Shown here: positions 1 through 7,798 of the stretch, piece by piece | How positions within the stretch are numbered: the stretch's first letter is position 1 | How the letters are laid out: every line of letters begins with the position of its first letter | Assembly: GCF_017945865.1 (NCBI RefSeq) | Contig: NZ_CP072829.1 | Span: forward strand, 868,001-932,000 | Direction: 5' to 3' | Source of the DNA: Xiamenia xianingshaonis | GTDB lineage: Bacteria; Actinomycetota; Coriobacteriia; Coriobacteriales; Eggerthellaceae | Length of the DNA stretch: 64,000 nucleotides | Notes under the pieces: model-generated | Told to the model about the DNA's origin: nothing | Seen by the model: only the letters and a program-made list of their open reading frames with translations | Databases searched by the model: none | Translations under genes and position numbers: made by a program

Positions 1-42
1 TCGTCTCAAACGTTGCGCCATGTGCGCGAGGTCGAAAAGTTC

Positions 43-489
43 CTAATCCTCAAGCCCCGCGATCTCGCGCCAACGCTTCACGTCGGCATCGGCGGTATTG
101 GCAGCGCCCTCGGGTTTCAGCCCCGTGGTGCCTCTGGGCTTGGCGCTCTGAAGCTCCTTCACTTGCGCTTCGAGCCTTTTGACCTTCTCCTGCAGCCGGT
201 CCTGGTCGTCTGTTTCCTCTTGGCTCTCCTCGACATCGCCACAGGCCTCACTTTCGGGTTCGCGCTCGCCGCCTTTAGCAGCTCGCCTTGTCGCTTTTCG
301 TGCGGAAGTAACGGGCGCGGCAGCCTCGTCGCAAGCGGCGTCTTCGCCACCTTCCGCCTCGTCGGCTTCTTTCTCTTCGGGCTCAAGTCCCGCCCCCGCA
401 TCGGCGGCATCGCCCACGGCATCGCCATCGTCGCCACCCTCTTCGTCGCACTCCTCGATCAGCGCTTTCAGCTTGTCGATCAGTCCCAT
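43..489 (-). CDS. Phage scaffold-like protein
   Basis: A protein of about 148 residues beginning MGLIDKLKALIEE. It is very rich in Asp, Glu and Ala in the first 60 residues, becomes basic around residues 65-90, and has a charged segment near residues 100-125 (QDRLQEKVKRLEAQVKELQ) that should form a coiled coil. This composition, and the position downstream of the portal gene, fits a capsid assembly scaffold, which normally precedes the major capsid gene (beyond the left edge). The open frame extends further upstream, but the ATG at 489 is preceded by a strong GGAGGAGG ribosome site, so I start there. No enzymatic motif is visible. The family assignment is by composition and position only. Confidence 0.6.
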   Translation of the reverse strand: MGLIDKLKALIEECDEEGGDDGDAVGDAADAGAGLEPEEKEADEAEGGEDAACDEAAAPVTSARKATRRAAKGGEREPESEACGDVEESQEETDDQDRLQEKVKRLEAQVKELQSAKPRGTTGLKPEGAANTADADVKRWREIAGLED

Positions 490-825
490 GCTCTCGCACG
501 CCTCCTCCTTCGTTGTTTGCCGTCGGAGCCATTGTCCGAAACCGTCACAAACTAGGGCGCACGTGCTATGTCGGAAGCGCTTTTTCCGTGAGAAAATAAA
601 ATCTGCCCCCTGGGATAGTCGGACATGGTGATTTTTGATCGGTGGGGTATGCAGACGGACATGCCGGAATATCGGTTTAGCGCTCGCGACCCGTGCGAGC
701 GAGCGCGCCCGCTCCAACGCCGCTCGCGTCATCGCGCCGCCGCTGCCGCCAGCGCAGACGCATATGCCGAAGCTCCAAGCTACTCTTGGCGCCTTCGCCG
801 TTCAACCGCTCCCGAAAGGAGACTC

Positions 826-1008
826 ATGACCTGCGGAAACGAGCGCTAGATCGCGAACGTCATGCGCGTGCTGTTCGAAACGAACCTCACCCTTTCCGTC
901 ACGGCTTTGGCGTTCGCGCTCATGCACCTCCTGTGAGCCTTCGTGCGGGCGTCCTTTCTCGCAATCGCGCTCGTTGCCGTCTTCTTCGGGTGCGTCCGCT
1001 GGAGATAG
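826..1008 (+). pseudogene. Possible decayed small membrane-protein frame with two internal stops
   Basis: An ATG at 826 follows an AAAGGAG ribosome site by five bases. The frame reads seven codons to a TAG (847-849), reopens with an ATG at 862, encodes a hydrophobic stretch (LTLSVTALAFALMHLL) to a TGA at 934-936, and continues in the same frame with a second hydrophobic stretch (FLAIALVAVFFG) to a TAG at 1006. It is antisense to the late operon. This may be a decayed two-helix membrane peptide, a 24-residue free-standing peptide from 862, or chance. Confidence 0.25.
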
Positions 1009-1250
1009 CGAGACTAGCCGCCGAATCTCGCGACGGCTCACGCACGTCCGCTTCAGGCTTGACCCTTTAAGGTTTAAGCCGCCATCCCCGCCGAAGCGCC
1101 GCCACTCCATGGCGCTCAGGTTATCGAGTCGTCCGCCGCATGCGCTCCGCGCGGGGTCTTGCGCCGGTCGTCGGTGCCACGTCACGCCCATGCCGCAAAC
1201 GACAGTCGCACTCACGCGCAAAGCGCCCATCCGCGCCCATTTACGGCGGC

Positions 1251-1310
1251 AAAAACAAGCCCGCGCAAAGCTTCAATCGAACATGGTTGGTCTTTGCGCG
1301 GTCTTGTTTT
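1251..1310 (-). terminator. Terminator-like hairpin downstream of portal
   Basis: Sixteen-base arms at 1255-1270 and 1292-1307 pair with a single mismatch; the loop is 21 bases. Read on the minus strand, the stem is followed by a T run (TTGTTTTTG), so it looks like a Rho-independent terminator after the portal gene. The mismatch is C opposite T between G-C and C-G pairs, the same signature as the hairpins at 3335-3837. Confidence 0.6.
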
Positions 1311-1349
1311 ATGCTGCGCCTTCAATGGCCACGGCTGTGCGCTTTGCGC

Positions 1350-1374
1350 TGCCGCAGCGTTAACTGCTGCGGCA
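1350..1374. repeat. Perfect 9-bp stem-loop in the portal-scaffold gap
   Basis: TGCCGCAGC at 1350-1358 and its exact complement at 1366-1374 flank a 7-base loop. No T run follows on either strand. It may be part of a structured untranslated segment. Confidence 0.5.
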
Positions 1375-1513
1375 CGGGCGCGCCGCGTCACCGCCGTCCT
1401 GTATCGGCGCAAGCCACGCGCTGCGCACATGCGGCTGCGTTGTCCCCCTTGCGTCGCGCCATTCCGCGCCGTCACTGCGGCGGCCAGGGCGGCATCTACA
1501 CGCGGTGCCACCG

Positions 1514-2941
1514 CTACGCGTGCCCGACGACCCCCGGCTGCACCGTCTGGCCCGCCTTGTTGCCGAGCCCTTCCACACGCGCGCGTGCGGTCGCCTCGTC
1601 CTCGCCGTACCACTTCATGCGGTACTCCCACGGCTGCATGGTCACGCCCACCTCGAGCATGTCCTGCGCCTTCTCACTTTGCGTGTCCTGGATGATGCTG
1701 TCGTCGTACGCGATGGTGAGCTCCTTGGGCTCGGGCACGCGCTCTCCATGCCGTCGCGCGCACGCGATGAGGGCACGGCTTATGGTGACGAGGCTCTTTG
1801 CCAGCAGGTTCTCGTGCCGCCTGATGTTGCGCATGAGGGCCGAGTTGTCGCTGCACACCTCGGTGGCGGTGCGGATGTAGCCGGTCGTGTCGAAGTCGAA
1901 GTACGTCAGCCCGAAGCCGCACAGGTCGCCCAGCATCTGCAGCGCCACGCGGAACACCTCGGACTGCGCCTCGGTGCGAAGCGCGGGCGCGAACTCCTTC
2001 ACCAGCTCGTCGGTGCTCATGACCTTGCGGAATATCGTGCAGTCGTTCTTGCCGAACGGGATGGGAGGTCGGCCCTTGTCCTTCGGGTCGCGGTCGAACA
2101 TCACGTCGGACAGGAATATGCGCATCTTGGACAGGTCCACCTCGCTCACCAAGGCGTCGAACGCCAAGTCCACGCTCGCAAGTGCGTCGAGGGCGTCGGC
2201 GAACACGCTCTGCCCGTACGGCGACATGTCCACGCGCGTGTTCTGGACGGCGGGACGGATGATGGCGAAGGTGGGGAAGGCGCTGCACGTGTCCACCTCT
2301 TCCACAACGCCCTCTGGCGTAACCCGGTTGCCACGATTGTCGAAGCAGACGGTGCGGATGGCGAACGTGCCGCGCTCGTTCGGCGCGTGGATCTGCAGCT
2401 GGTCGATGGCCTCGCCTCTGTAGTAGGCGCGGGTGACGAACGCGCATTCGGTGACGCCCTCCACGTCCCAGGTGAGTGGCACCACCATGCGCGCATCGTA
2501 ATGGCGGATGCGCACCGCGTCGCGCCCCTGCCGCCTCGTGTCAAGCCAGATGGCGAACGCCCCCGTGCCCAGCCCGAACGCCCGCACCAGCGTGTCCTGC
2601 GCCATGGCCATGAAGCCGGTTTCGGCGAAGTACCTGGAGAGCCAGTCGGTCGCCTTCTGCTTGTCCGCGACCACCGCGGTCTTCTCGTTCAAAAGCAGAG
2701 AGCCCCACTCGCGGCACACGCGCATCGCTGGACGAATAGAACGCCTGTGAACCTTGTACGTGCGCCCGAAGCTGTCTGAGTCGGTGTAGTCGTAGAAGTC
2801 GCCCCGCGACGCCATCCAATCGTCCCACAGGCGGATATGCCCCTCCATGTCCTCGAGGGGCAGCCGATACCCCAGCCCCCTCAGATACGCCCTCACATGC
2901 TCGGGAATCCAATAGCTCTCGTCCAACCCGTCAACGCCCAT
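1514..2941 (-). CDS. Phage portal protein (SPP1 gp6-like)
   Basis: About 475 residues, the usual size for SPP1/A118-type portals. The portal forms the dodecameric ring at the capsid vertex through which DNA is packaged. Recognition rests on the overall pattern: an N-terminal region with RLWDDWMASRGDFYDY, the central VEEVDTCSAFPTFAIIRPAVQN, and a helical C-terminal part with TATEVCSDNSALMRNIRRHE, typical of this family. The gene follows terminase large subunit but is separated from it by about 0.9 kb without a gene, which is unusual. An in-frame GTG lies at 2950. I prefer ATG 2941 because AAAGGTGG is well placed. That ribosome site sits partly in a hairpin (arms 2952-2958 and 2968-2974), which could tune translation. 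Confidence 0.85.
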   Translation of the reverse strand: MGVDGLDESYWIPEHVRAYLRGLGYRLPLEDMEGHIRLWDDWMASRGDFYDYTDSDSFGRTYKVHRRSIRPAMRVCREWGSLLLNEKTAVVADKQKATDWLSRYFAETGFMAMAQDTLVRAFGLGTGAFAIWLDTRRQGRDAVRIRHYDARMVVPLTWDVEGVTECAFVTRAYYRGEAIDQLQIHAPNERGTFAIRTVCFDNRGNRVTPEGVVEEVDTCSAFPTFAIIRPAVQNTRVDMSPYGQSVFADALDALASVDLAFDALVSEVDLSKMRIFLSDVMFDRDPKDKGRPPIPFGKNDCTIFRKVMSTDELVKEFAPALRTEAQSEVFRVALQMLGDLCGFGLTYFDFDTTGYIRTATEVCSDNSALMRNIRRHENLLAKSLVTISRALIACARRHGERVPEPKELTIAYDDSIIQDTQSEKAQDMLEVGVTMQPWEYRMKWYGEDEATARARVEGLGNKAGQTVQPGVVGHA

Positions 2942-3853
2942 GGCATCCACCTTTCGCCGCCGCTTTTGGCGAAAAGGCTACCCATGCGTCACACGCTGGC
3001 GGTGCCGTCCCTCCTGTATCCACGATCACGTGCGCGCCCCATGTGCTCTCGGCTTTATTCGTGTCGGCTTCACCCGTGTTGCAAGCTGTCAATACTCCTG
3101 TCTTTTCCGTACCTTTGCACGCTCATGAAATCGGTGTTTCTGCCTTTACCGTGCCTACGAACGCGCAATAAAAGCCCGCGTGCGTGGATGAATGATCTTA
3201 GCTGGCAGCTAATATGAAATAGACGCGCGGGGAAGGCAAGGCTCCACCTGTCCCAGCTATTGCCATTCCTTCTGCCATTACGGCTGCACAATGCAGCTGC
3301 AAAGGCAGGCTCGCACTTCGTCGCTCGCAGCTCCATGTGCCGCTTCGCGTCACATTCCATGCCGCGCCGCCACGGTCGGCGCTCTGTGTCGGGCAAGCCT
3401 CCTCAAGGGCGCTCGCCAGTCATCGGGCCATGGAAATCGCCGTCAGCGCCCTTTGCGGGGTCTTGCCCTCTTCTCGCCAAGCCGCTTCGCGTCTCGGCTC
3501 TGGCTGCGCATGCCAGCAAGCTGTCATGCTCCGCAGTTCCGCAAGCCCGCAAGCGGTCTTGCTCCACAGCTCCATGTGCCTCCTCGGTCTTGCGCCATGT
3601 CATCAATCATCATGCAGTCAACTTCGCGCAAGCCCTGCGGGGTCACATTCCGCACCTTCCGTGCCACCTTCGGTGTCACTCCAGGCCACTCCAAGCCCGC
3701 TCCGGTCGCTTGCGCTCCCTACGCGGTCTTTCCGTGGGCTGCGCAAGCCACATTCCATGTGTCTTGCTCCGCAGTCGGGCAGCCACCTAGCGGTGTCTGC
3801 CCTCCAGCCGCCAAGCCTTGTTCCAAGTCTTGGCGGCGACGAAACCAAACCCC
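2942..3853. other. 0.9-kb gap between portal and terminase with no convincing gene
   Basis: No frame on either strand is protein-like. From 2942 to 3330 I see a perfect 15-base palindrome (3198-3212) and the RBS hairpin of the portal gene. From 3335 to 3837 there is a dense run of imperfect stem-loops, listed separately. The terminase and portal genes are transcribed leftwards through it, so it would be an internal untranslated segment of the late transcript. Confidence 0.6.
3335..3837. repeat. Array of imperfect hairpins sharing a C/T mismatch
   Basis: On the + strand each unit has a left arm containing GCC and a right arm containing GTC, so that C faces T between a G-C and a C-G pair, and the loop is often TTC. 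Clear units: 3335-3355, 3364-3382, 3391-3468 (long, with an inner perfect arm pair 3405-3413/3445-3453), 3541-3562, 3661-3679, 3743-3767, 3777-3802 and 3807-3837. Degenerate units lie at 3476-3498 and 3693-3711. Arm sequences differ completely between units while pairing is kept, so the structure rather than the sequence is conserved. On the transcribed (minus) strand the mismatch is A opposite G. Confidence 0.75.
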
Positions 3854-5131
3854 CTAGCCTCTCAGCACATCCTCCATCATGGCGTAGCGCACCGCGTCGA
3901 TGGAGTGGTCGTTGCCGTCGGGAATGTCGTCTATCCACGTGCCCTCGCGGTCTTTGGCGTACTCCTTCAGCTTGAACTCCTCGAAGGTGAGCGGGCATCT
4001 CACGGGGTCGATCACGATCTCGCGAAGCCCTGCCAGCCACTCATAGGAAAGCCGCCTCATGCGCCCCTTGCGCGCGGGATGCGCCCGAAGCCCGAACTCG
4101 CGCCGATACGTCATCATCTGCTGCTTGCCGTCGGGCGTGTCGTCGCAATAGATCAGGCAGTCGTGGAAGCTCGGCTCCGCGCCCTCGAAGGCAGGGAAGG
4201 TGAGGGCATCCACGACCATCTGCCCCGTCTCCGCCGGCGTCTTCCTGTTGGCGGACAGCTCCTTGAACACTACGAGCCGCCTCTCGGAAGGCTCCCAGTT
4301 GGCGAACACGCACCGCCAGGGGTCGGGAAACCACCCCCAGTCGATCCCGATCCGCAGACGGTCGAAGGTCGCGATCTCCTCGTCGCTCACGCGCTCGCCG
4401 CGCACGTTGGCGAACACGCTTCCGCCCGTGCCCGTGACCTCGCCTAAGTACTCCCAACGCCAAGCGTTCTCGTTGGTCTGGCGAAGAAGCTCCGCCTCCT
4501 CGTAGAACGGCCGCCCCACCCAGTCCATGTGCTCGTCAACCACGTCCAGATAGGACGAGCGCCGCACCAGGCAGTCTTTTCTCTTCTCCATCTCCAAGCA
4601 CTCGCGGTTGACCCAGCTCCACAACGTTCGCGGCGGATTGTACGAATAAAAGATCCAGAACGCATCCCCGCCGCGCCGAAGCGAGTTGAGGATGCTCCGC
4701 ACCGCCTCGATCCCGTCGAACTGGTCGGTCTCCTCGAACCACACGATCGCCGCATAGCCCCGCGTGAACTTGACGCCCTTCAGCTTCACGGGATCGTCCG
4801 CCCCCCGAAACACGATGCGCTGGCCAGTGGGCAGATACGTTATCTCCATCGGCGACACCCTCGTGCGGAAGTACTCTTCGAGTCCAAGCGCGCAAACAGC
4901 CCAGATCACCTGCTGGAACACCGAGCCGCGAAGCGTGTTGCCGAACCGCCTCACCACCACCGCGTTGGCGTACGGGTTCGCAACCATCAGAAGCACTATG
5001 CAAAGCGAGATGAAGCTGCTCTTCGTCGAGCCGCGCCCGCCGTGCAGCCAGTAGTGCGTGTGCCCGTGCGCCATCACGTCGCCCAGGACGTCGTGGAAGC
5101 GCGATATGCAGAAATCCGAAGCGGTGGCCAT
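3854..5131 (-). CDS. Phage terminase large subunit
   Basis: 425 residues, the usual length for PBSX/Terminase_3-type packaging motors. The N-terminal ATPase has Walker A GGRGSTKS at residues 31-38 and Walker B AAIVWFEE at 127-134. The C-terminal RNase H-like nuclease shows acidic residues at IGIDWG (D264), DCLIYCDD (around 330) and DGNDHSIDA (around 405). It would cut concatemeric phage DNA and drive it through the portal. The start ATG follows GAGGTGGGG directly after the stop of the small subunit (TAAATG junction), so the two are co-translated. The gene is followed within 20 bases by the first unit of the hairpin array. Confidence 0.95.
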   Translation of the reverse strand: MATASDFCISRFHDVLGDVMAHGHTHYWLHGGRGSTKSSFISLCIVLLMVANPYANAVVVRRFGNTLRGSVFQQVIWAVCALGLEEYFRTRVSPMEITYLPTGQRIVFRGADDPVKLKGVKFTRGYAAIVWFEETDQFDGIEAVRSILNSLRRGGDAFWIFYSYNPPRTLWSWVNRECLEMEKRKDCLVRRSSYLDVVDEHMDWVGRPFYEEAELLRQTNENAWRWEYLGEVTGTGGSVFANVRGERVSDEEIATFDRLRIGIDWGWFPDPWRCVFANWEPSERRLVVFKELSANRKTPAETGQMVVDALTFPAFEGAEPSFHDCLIYCDDTPDGKQQMMTYRREFGLRAHPARKGRMRRLSYEWLAGLREIVIDPVRCPLTFEEFKLKEYAKDREGTWIDDIPDGNDHSIDAVRYAMMEDVLRG

Positions 5132-5650
5132 TTACCCCACCTCGCCTTCGGGCAGAGAAGCGGCCTTATCCCGTGCAAGCTCCGCCGCAGAATCGTCCAC
5201 CCGCACAACCTCAACCTCCGCCTCGACCACGGGCTCGCGCTCGATCACCGCCACGGGCACGCCCAGGACGATCGTGGGCGCTGCGGTCTTGCCCTCGTCG
5301 AACCTGCGCTCGCTCTTGCCGAACTCGTTGGGGTACTTGCGCTCAAGCAGCCACGCCGCCGCCGTCCAGTTGCACGTCTTCTCAAGAGCCGCCGCCTTGA
5401 TGGTCTCAAGAAGTGTTGCCTTGTAGTCCGCCTCCGCTTTTTTAAGACCTTCCACGAGTGCGCGTTTCAGCTTTATGTTCTTGTCATCCTCGTATGCGCC
5501 CGTGGTGTCCGAGCCGATCTGAATCCAGCGGTAAAACGCGCTCTGGCTCATGCCGAGCGCCTGGCATATATCGACGTCGGCAAGCCCCTGCCGTTTGAGC
5601 TCCACGGCCCGCTCGATCACCTTACGTGTGCATTTGCAAGGCATAGGCAT
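5132..5650 (-). CDS. Phage terminase small subunit
   Basis: 172 residues from the ATG at 5650; an in-frame GTG at 5659 is possible, but its ribosome site would be too close. The N-terminal half is a helix-turn-helix domain (KRQGLADVDICQALGMSQSAFYRWI) that should recognise the packaging start site. The segment AAAWLLERKYPNEFGKSER is typical of small terminase subunits of Gram-positive phages. The C-terminal tail is acidic (VEAEVEVVRVDDSAAELARDK). It ends immediately before the large subunit. A terminator hairpin lies just upstream (5663-5697), so the packaging genes must be reached by readthrough, antitermination or a promoter in the short gap. Confidence 0.87.
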   Translation of the reverse strand: MPMPCKCTRKVIERAVELKRQGLADVDICQALGMSQSAFYRWIQIGSDTTGAYEDDKNIKLKRALVEGLKKAEADYKATLLETIKAAALEKTCNWTAAAWLLERKYPNEFGKSERRFDEGKTAAPTIVLGVPVAVIEREPVVEAEVEVVRVDDSAAELARDKAASLPEGEVG

Positions 5651-5662
5651 ATCGATCACCCC

Positions 5663-5697
5663 ACAAAAATGACCCCTGCGTATATACAGGGGTCATT
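5663..5697 (-). terminator. Rho-independent terminator upstream of the terminase genes
   Basis: Perfect 11-bp arms at 5668-5678 and 5687-5697, loop of 8 bases, followed on the minus strand by TTTTTG. It separates the early-type genes from terminase, a likely early/late checkpoint. Confidence 0.8.
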
Positions 5698-5719
5698 GTC
5701 CGCACCCGTCACACGGCGC

Positions 5720-6145
5720 TTACGTCTTCACGTCGCGCTTTCTGGTCTGAAGCCCGTGCTTGCGCCTGAACCTCGAATTCCGCTGCCTCATCATGTCGTA
5801 GGTTCGCCGCATGTCGTCCAAGTCCTCGGCCTCCTCGGCGAGCCGCCGCTCGTCTTCCAGCATCTGCGAATAGACCTTCTGCTGCTCTATGTTGCGCTCG
5901 TAATTGCATCTCCTGCAAAGCCCGGTCAGCTTGTTCAGCCTCACGTTGGGCGCACCGCAAGCCGGGCAGCGCGTTTGCACTCTCAGGCTTATGCGGTTTC
6001 GGGAGGCGTACATCTTTATCGAATCGCGCGTGCGCTCGATCCCGCACGCGTCCTTGAGCGCACGCCTCACGCCCTCTACTCCGAGGTGCGCATTGTCGCG
6101 CATCACCTCCACCTGGCGCGTCGTCCATTCAACGTTCTCAGCCAT
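5720..6145 (-). CDS. Helix-turn-helix protein with zinc ribbon
   Basis: 141 residues. The N-terminal part (WTTRQVEVMRDNAHLGVEGVRRALKDACGIERTRDSIKMYASRN) looks like a DNA-binding helix-turn-helix of the type that senses order of repeats or sites. The middle has a CPAC...CRRC zinc ribbon (residues about 59-80), followed by a charged helical, probably coiled-coil, C-terminus. Its start overlaps the end of the upstream gene by a few bases and has GGAGGCG as ribosome site. A terminator immediately downstream separates it from terminase. By position it could be a late-gene activator or antiterminator. That is inference from context; I do not recognise the family by name. Confidence 0.65.
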   Translation of the reverse strand: MAENVEWTTRQVEVMRDNAHLGVEGVRRALKDACGIERTRDSIKMYASRNRISLRVQTRCPACGAPNVRLNKLTGLCRRCNYERNIEQQKVYSQMLEDERRLAEEAEDLDDMRRTYDMMRQRNSRFRRKHGLQTRKRDVKT

Positions 6146-6392
6146 CGCACACGCCTCCGGCGCGCGCAGGTTCTCCCACGTCGAATCGCGTGCCGTGGCC
6201 CTCCACGTAAACCCTGAACCCCATCTGGGTCGCCATCTCCACGAAGCTCGCGGCGCTTATCGCCGTTTCGCTGGACAGCACGACACCCGCGTACGAATCG
6301 CATTTGCCGATCTTTTCCGACAGCCCGCGCTGGCTCGTGTGGCTCTTCGCCATCATCTCCCGAACCACGTTCAGTATCCGTGTCTTTCCCAT
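6138..6392 (-). CDS. Small phage helix-turn-helix protein
   Basis: 84 residues from ATG 6392, preceded by GAGGTGG; an in-frame GTG at 6401 is the alternative. The segment SQRGLSEKIGKCDSYAGVVL resembles an XRE-type helix-turn-helix, followed by a short FVEMATQMGFRVYVEG stretch that looks like a beta pair. It overlaps the following gene by 8 bases. Probably a DNA-binding regulator of the prophage; target unknown. Confidence 0.55.
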   Translation of the reverse strand: MGKTRILNVVREMMAKSHTSQRGLSEKIGKCDSYAGVVLSSETAISAASFVEMATQMGFRVYVEGHGTRFDVGEPARAGGVCDG

Positions 6393-6405
6393 TTCAACCA
6401 CCTCG

Positions 6406-7797
6406 CTACATGCTCAAATAGCCGGGTCGGCCGTCCCTGTCTATTGCCGCCATCGAAGCCCCAACCGCCGCCTCGCTCCATTGCGTGCCGTTTCCGCCGA
6501 CCAGCCTCGCGCATCCAGCGAAAACCTCGTTACCTGCGCATTGGCCCGGAAGCTCCCAGGCAGCATCCGCCTTGATCGCCCTCAGGTTCGCGCATCCCGC
6601 AAAGCACCCCTCGATGTCGACGAGCCCTGCGGGATCGAGCCCCGTAAGGTCGATGCTTGAAAGCGCGCAGCCGTCAAAGGTGTGCCGCATGCTCTTCGCT
6701 CGATAGGTGACCAGCTTGCCCACATCGCCCAAGTACATGGAATGGAAGAGGTTCTCCCAGCCCGTGAAGCCGCGGATCGCGTCGCAGCCGGAAAACCACC
6801 AGTCCAAGCTCATATCCGCGTAGCCGCAAATCCCGCGCTTGAACTGAACGCTCTTCACCCTGTCCCGAAGCGCGTGGTAGGGCATGGCATCCGGCGCTCC
6901 ATAGGCGATGCCGGCGCAAAGCCTCCCCGTGGAAATGCAATCGTATTGCCCCGTCGGCTCGCTCAGCGTGAAGGTGAGCGTGCCGCCAGAGTAAAGGTTC
7001 GCGTTGATGAAGCGCCTCTTGTCCGCCCCCTTGTAAACGACAACACCGTGCTCGCCCGTGTGCAGCGCATCACCTGCCGCATCCTCGCTCACGAGCGCAA
7101 CGTCTGTCCCCACAAGCTTCATGCACCCGCCGAAGGGCTCGCCCGCACGCGCCCTCTGCGCAACGGCGAAGTCGGCCTCTATCGTGTCGAGCCACGTGCA
7201 TCCCGCATACATCCCATCGACCCGCACAAGGCTCGGCGCAACGTTGTCGAAGCCGCGCACGCGCACCAGCTTCGCGCACCCCTCAAACCAGCCGCTCATG
7301 TCCGCCACGTTGGCCACTTGCATGCTCGGTCGAAAATCCACCGCGCGTATCGCGTCCGCCGCCTCAAGCCATGCGGGCGCGCCTCCGCCCGTCGGCACCT
7401 CGTACACGCAGGCAACGTCAGCGTCCAGGTCGGTGCGAAGCCCCGCATACACGTTCAGCTCCAATGTTCCGTCGTCGTGCAGGAGCGCACGCGGCCGCTC
7501 GGTCGCGTCGAAATCGAGCGCGCGGATCGCGGCTCCCATGTCGCGCGGCTTGTACGTGCGCTTGCTCAAGGTGTGCAGTCGCAACGCGCTCGCTATGCCC
7601 TTGAACACCGCATCGTTCACCAGCCCGCGCTCGATCCCCGAATACTCATGCGTGCCGCCGCCAGCGCCCTTGCCGTCCAACGCGAGCACGGCACCCGCAA
7701 GCTCGCCTGGCCTGTAGAGGCGCGAGGAGCCGTTGCGCTCGCGCACGGCGTTGGCGATGTCCGCCATGATCGCCGTGTCCAGGTACTTGAACGTCAC
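6406..7797 (-). CDS. BspA/DUF285-type leucine-rich-repeat-like protein in prophage
   Basis: 463 residues. The body is built from repeated units of the type MSGWFEGCAKLVRVRGFDN, MYAGCTWLDTIEADF, WFSGCDAIRGFTGWEN, TFDGCALSSIDLTGL, CFAGCANLRAIKAD, VFAGCARLVGGNG. These are the hallmark of BspA-like (DUF285) surface repeats, with a conserved F-x-G-C. The first 60 residues (YLDTAIMADIANAVRERNGSSRLYRPGELAGAVLAL) are a separate small domain that repeats near residue 65-95. I see no signal peptide or membrane helix, so export on the virion or by lysis is more likely than Sec export. Start is GTG 7797 after GGGAGGTG, overlapping the previous stop. Phage proteins of this type usually lie in the tail module; here it sits between replication and packaging genes. 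Confidence 0.7.
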   Translation of the reverse strand: MTFKYLDTAIMADIANAVRERNGSSRLYRPGELAGAVLALDGKGAGGGTHEYSGIERGLVNDAVFKGIASALRLHTLSKRTYKPRDMGAAIRALDFDATERPRALLHDDGTLELNVYAGLRTDLDADVACVYEVPTGGGAPAWLEAADAIRAVDFRPSMQVANVADMSGWFEGCAKLVRVRGFDNVAPSLVRVDGMYAGCTWLDTIEADFAVAQRARAGEPFGGCMKLVGTDVALVSEDAAGDALHTGEHGVVVYKGADKRRFINANLYSGGTLTFTLSEPTGQYDCISTGRLCAGIAYGAPDAMPYHALRDRVKSVQFKRGICGYADMSLDWWFSGCDAIRGFTGWENLFHSMYLGDVGKLVTYRAKSMRHTFDGCALSSIDLTGLDPAGLVDIEGCFAGCANLRAIKADAAWELPGQCAGNEVFAGCARLVGGNGTQWSEAAVGASMAAIDRDGRPGYLSM

Positions 7798-7798
7798 T

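Larger units (their letters stand above)
490..1513. other. 1-kb gap between portal and scaffold genes, no convincing gene
   Basis: No frame on either strand in this gap has protein-like composition; the long minus-strand frames read as Arg/Ala-rich shadow sequence. It holds three clear inverted repeats (1056-1080, 1255-1307, 1350-1374) and a broken-looking small hydrophobic + strand frame at 826-1008. In SPP1-like phages this position usually carries a minor head (gp7-like) gene, which I do not see. Confidence 0.6.

Noticed and set aside
802-1230. Minus-strand frame in the portal-scaffold gap as a missing head gene
   Set aside because: No resemblance to minor head proteins, no ribosome site, and charged low-complexity composition.
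3335-3837. Integron attC array
   Set aside because: attC sites also keep structure rather than sequence, but they require GTTRRRY/RYYYAAC ends and gene cassettes; neither is present.
3337-3975. Long + strand frames (over 170 codons) in the portal-terminase gap
   Set aside because: Composition is Ser/Ala/Arg/Cys-rich with no domain pattern and no ribosome sites; these frames come from the GC-rich hairpin array.
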